This document shows, piece by piece, positions 63,205 to 64,000 of a stretch of DNA of 64,000 nt (the first letter of the stretch is position 1; each line of letters starts with the position of its first letter). The DNA is from Acidobacteriota bacterium. Its GTDB lineage: Bacteria > Acidobacteriota > Blastocatellia > Pyrinomonadales > Pyrinomonadaceae. The position numbers and the translations under genes are program-made. The stretch is from NCBI GenBank assembly GCA_003385635.1, contig QQUY01000001.1:372001-436000 (forward strand), written 5' to 3'. Below the pieces are notes generated by a model. That model searched no databases. It saw nothing but the letters and a program-made list of their open reading frames with translations, and was not told the DNA's origin.

Positions 63205-64000
63205 GCGAACGATACAAGATTGGAGACCGGCTCGAGGTTGAGGTCGTAAAGATTATTCCGAACGGCCTCGGCCTTTGTTTTGCCGAGAAGTTGACGCTGT
63301 TCGTGCCATTGTCGGCTCCCGGCGACCGGCTTGTCGTAGAGATCGCTGACTTAAGGGGCAGGACCGCGTTCGCGAAGATCCTGAAGGTCCTCGAAGAGTC
63401 TCCCGAACGCTCGGCTCCGGAATGCCGATATTTTGGCGAATGCGGCGGTTGTGATTTTCAGCACCTTACATATGAAGCTCAGCTTGGGGCCAAGCTGGAG
63501 ATCATTCGCGATTGTCTGAAGAGAATAGCGAAGATAGAAGAGGAACCCGAGATAAGCATTGTTCCTTGTCCGGAACCCTACGGTTATAGGCTCCGGACCC
63601 AGGTGCACGCTGATCCCCATTCGAAGGAAATAGGATTCTACAAGCGACAGTCCCACGATGTAATAGAGGCGGAAAGCTGTCCGATACTTGTCCCGGGACT
63701 GGACGAAACGATCGCAGACATAAGGTCGTCCTTCGACTGGTCGAATACCTCCCTTGGCACCATAAACATTGAGGCGGGATTTGCAGGCGGGAAGGCAAGC
63801 GTCTATTCGGAGGAGATCTTCCAGACTGTTAACGAGCTTGAATTCGAGGCCTCTGGGTTTCGATACGGGTTCGACGCCAGGTCGTTCTTCCAGGCGAACA
63901 AGTTCATGGTGGGCCCCCTTATCGAGGAAGCCGTTCGCGGCCATTCGGGAGACCTCGCGATCGACCTTTACTGCGGGATCGGTTTGTTCACGCTCCCGCT
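63201..64000 (+). CDS. RlmD/TrmA-type uracil-C5 RNA methyltransferase, N-terminal part
   Basis: The frame from TTG 63201 is open to the window end (266 codons visible). An N-terminal TRAM-like domain (LEVEVVKIIPNGLGLCF) is followed by the iron-sulfur Cys set C75-x5-C81-x2-C84 (CRYFGECGGCDFQH), then YRLRTQVHAD, FFQANKFM and the SAM motif IDLYCGIGLFTLP. These enzymes methylate U1939 of 23S rRNA or U54 of tRNA; the [4Fe-4S] Cys favours RlmD. TTGA overlap with the preceding gene indicates coupling. The catalytic Cys lies beyond the window. Confidence 0.9.
   Translation, partial: MSERYKIGDRLEVEVVKIIPNGLGLCFAEKLTLFVPLSAPGDRLVVEIADLRGRTAFAKILKVLEESPERSAPECRYFGECGGCDFQHLTYEAQLGAKLEIIRDCLKRIAKIEEEPEISIVPCPEPYGYRLRTQVHADPHSKEIGFYKRQSHDVIEAESCPILVPGLDETIADIRSSFDWSNTSLGTINIEAGFAGGKASVYSEEIFQTVNELEFEASGFRYGFDARSFFQANKFMVGPLIEEAVRGHSGDLAIDLYCGIGLFTLP

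Noticed and set aside
63351-63944. 197-codon minus-strand open frame at the window end
   Set aside because: It is antisense to the RlmD/TrmA-type gene, whose Cys and SAM motifs are clear on plus.

Overview
The window looks like chromosomal DNA of an Acidobacteriota bacterium, most likely class Blastocatellia (Pyrinomonadales-like). This is an inference. It rests on the gene repertoire: a winged-helix/beta-propeller one-component regulator, a Ser/Thr kinase with TolB-like and TPR parts, a secreted protease with FG-GAP (DFDGDGKTD) repeats, Asn-rich lipoproteins and futalosine-route menaquinone genes. Intergenic spaces are full of short-period repeats. I saw no rRNA, tRNA, CRISPR array or intact mobile element.

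Layout. 0-2.7 kb: molybdenum hydroxylase end, XdhC and MocA. 2.8-5.9 kb: ybaB, recR, an acyltransferase and a Nudix enzyme. 6-14.3 kb: secreted metalloprotease, proC, tyrS, S41 protease, RDD membrane protein and LpxL-like acyltransferase. 14.4-16 kb: Coq7-like di-iron protein and mqnE; mqnP follows at 21 kb. 18.6-21 kb: an atypical accessory patch with a zincin-like protein, a transthyretin-like protein, an orphan and a decayed IS110-type transposase end. 23-27.4 kb: UDP-sugar dehydrogenase, two envelope proteins and a rhodanese lipoprotein interrupted by an in-frame UGA. 27.8-31.4 kb: purF, then mobA, a small protein and fdhD (Mo-guanylyl cofactor and formate dehydrogenase maturation). 31.6-38.6 kb: a complete phenylalanine/tyrosine catabolic set (phhA, hppD, hmgA, fahA) with one uncharacterised member and a divergent Lrp regulator. 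38.9-51.6 kb: alkA, an ICMT-like methyltransferase, an acyl-CoA synthetase, an SDR, lysC, a three-gene envelope cassette, an M20 peptidase, a GxxExxY protein and dapB. 51.6-64 kb: M23 lipoprotein, a zinc-finger/sigma-like pair, the kinase, a glutaredoxin, a ferredoxin-like protein, rhodanese, a PilT-like ATPase, methylmalonyl-CoA mutase, three small proteins and the start of an RlmD/TrmA methyltransferase that runs off the window.

Two observations stand out. First, a rhodanese-like lipoprotein has UGA where relatives carry the second Cys of a YCSC loop. The frame continues through the rest of the rhodanese fold, and a bacterial-SECIS-like hairpin lies at the expected distance. A small glutaredoxin elsewhere ends in a UGA with a similar hairpin. 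Both are selenoprotein candidates, unproven. Second, most intergenic regions carry paired inverted arms of 7-bp or about 9-11-bp tandem units, in several sequence families sharing one architecture. These arms often supply the stop codon of the neighbouring gene, and one pair brackets the GxxExxY gene.
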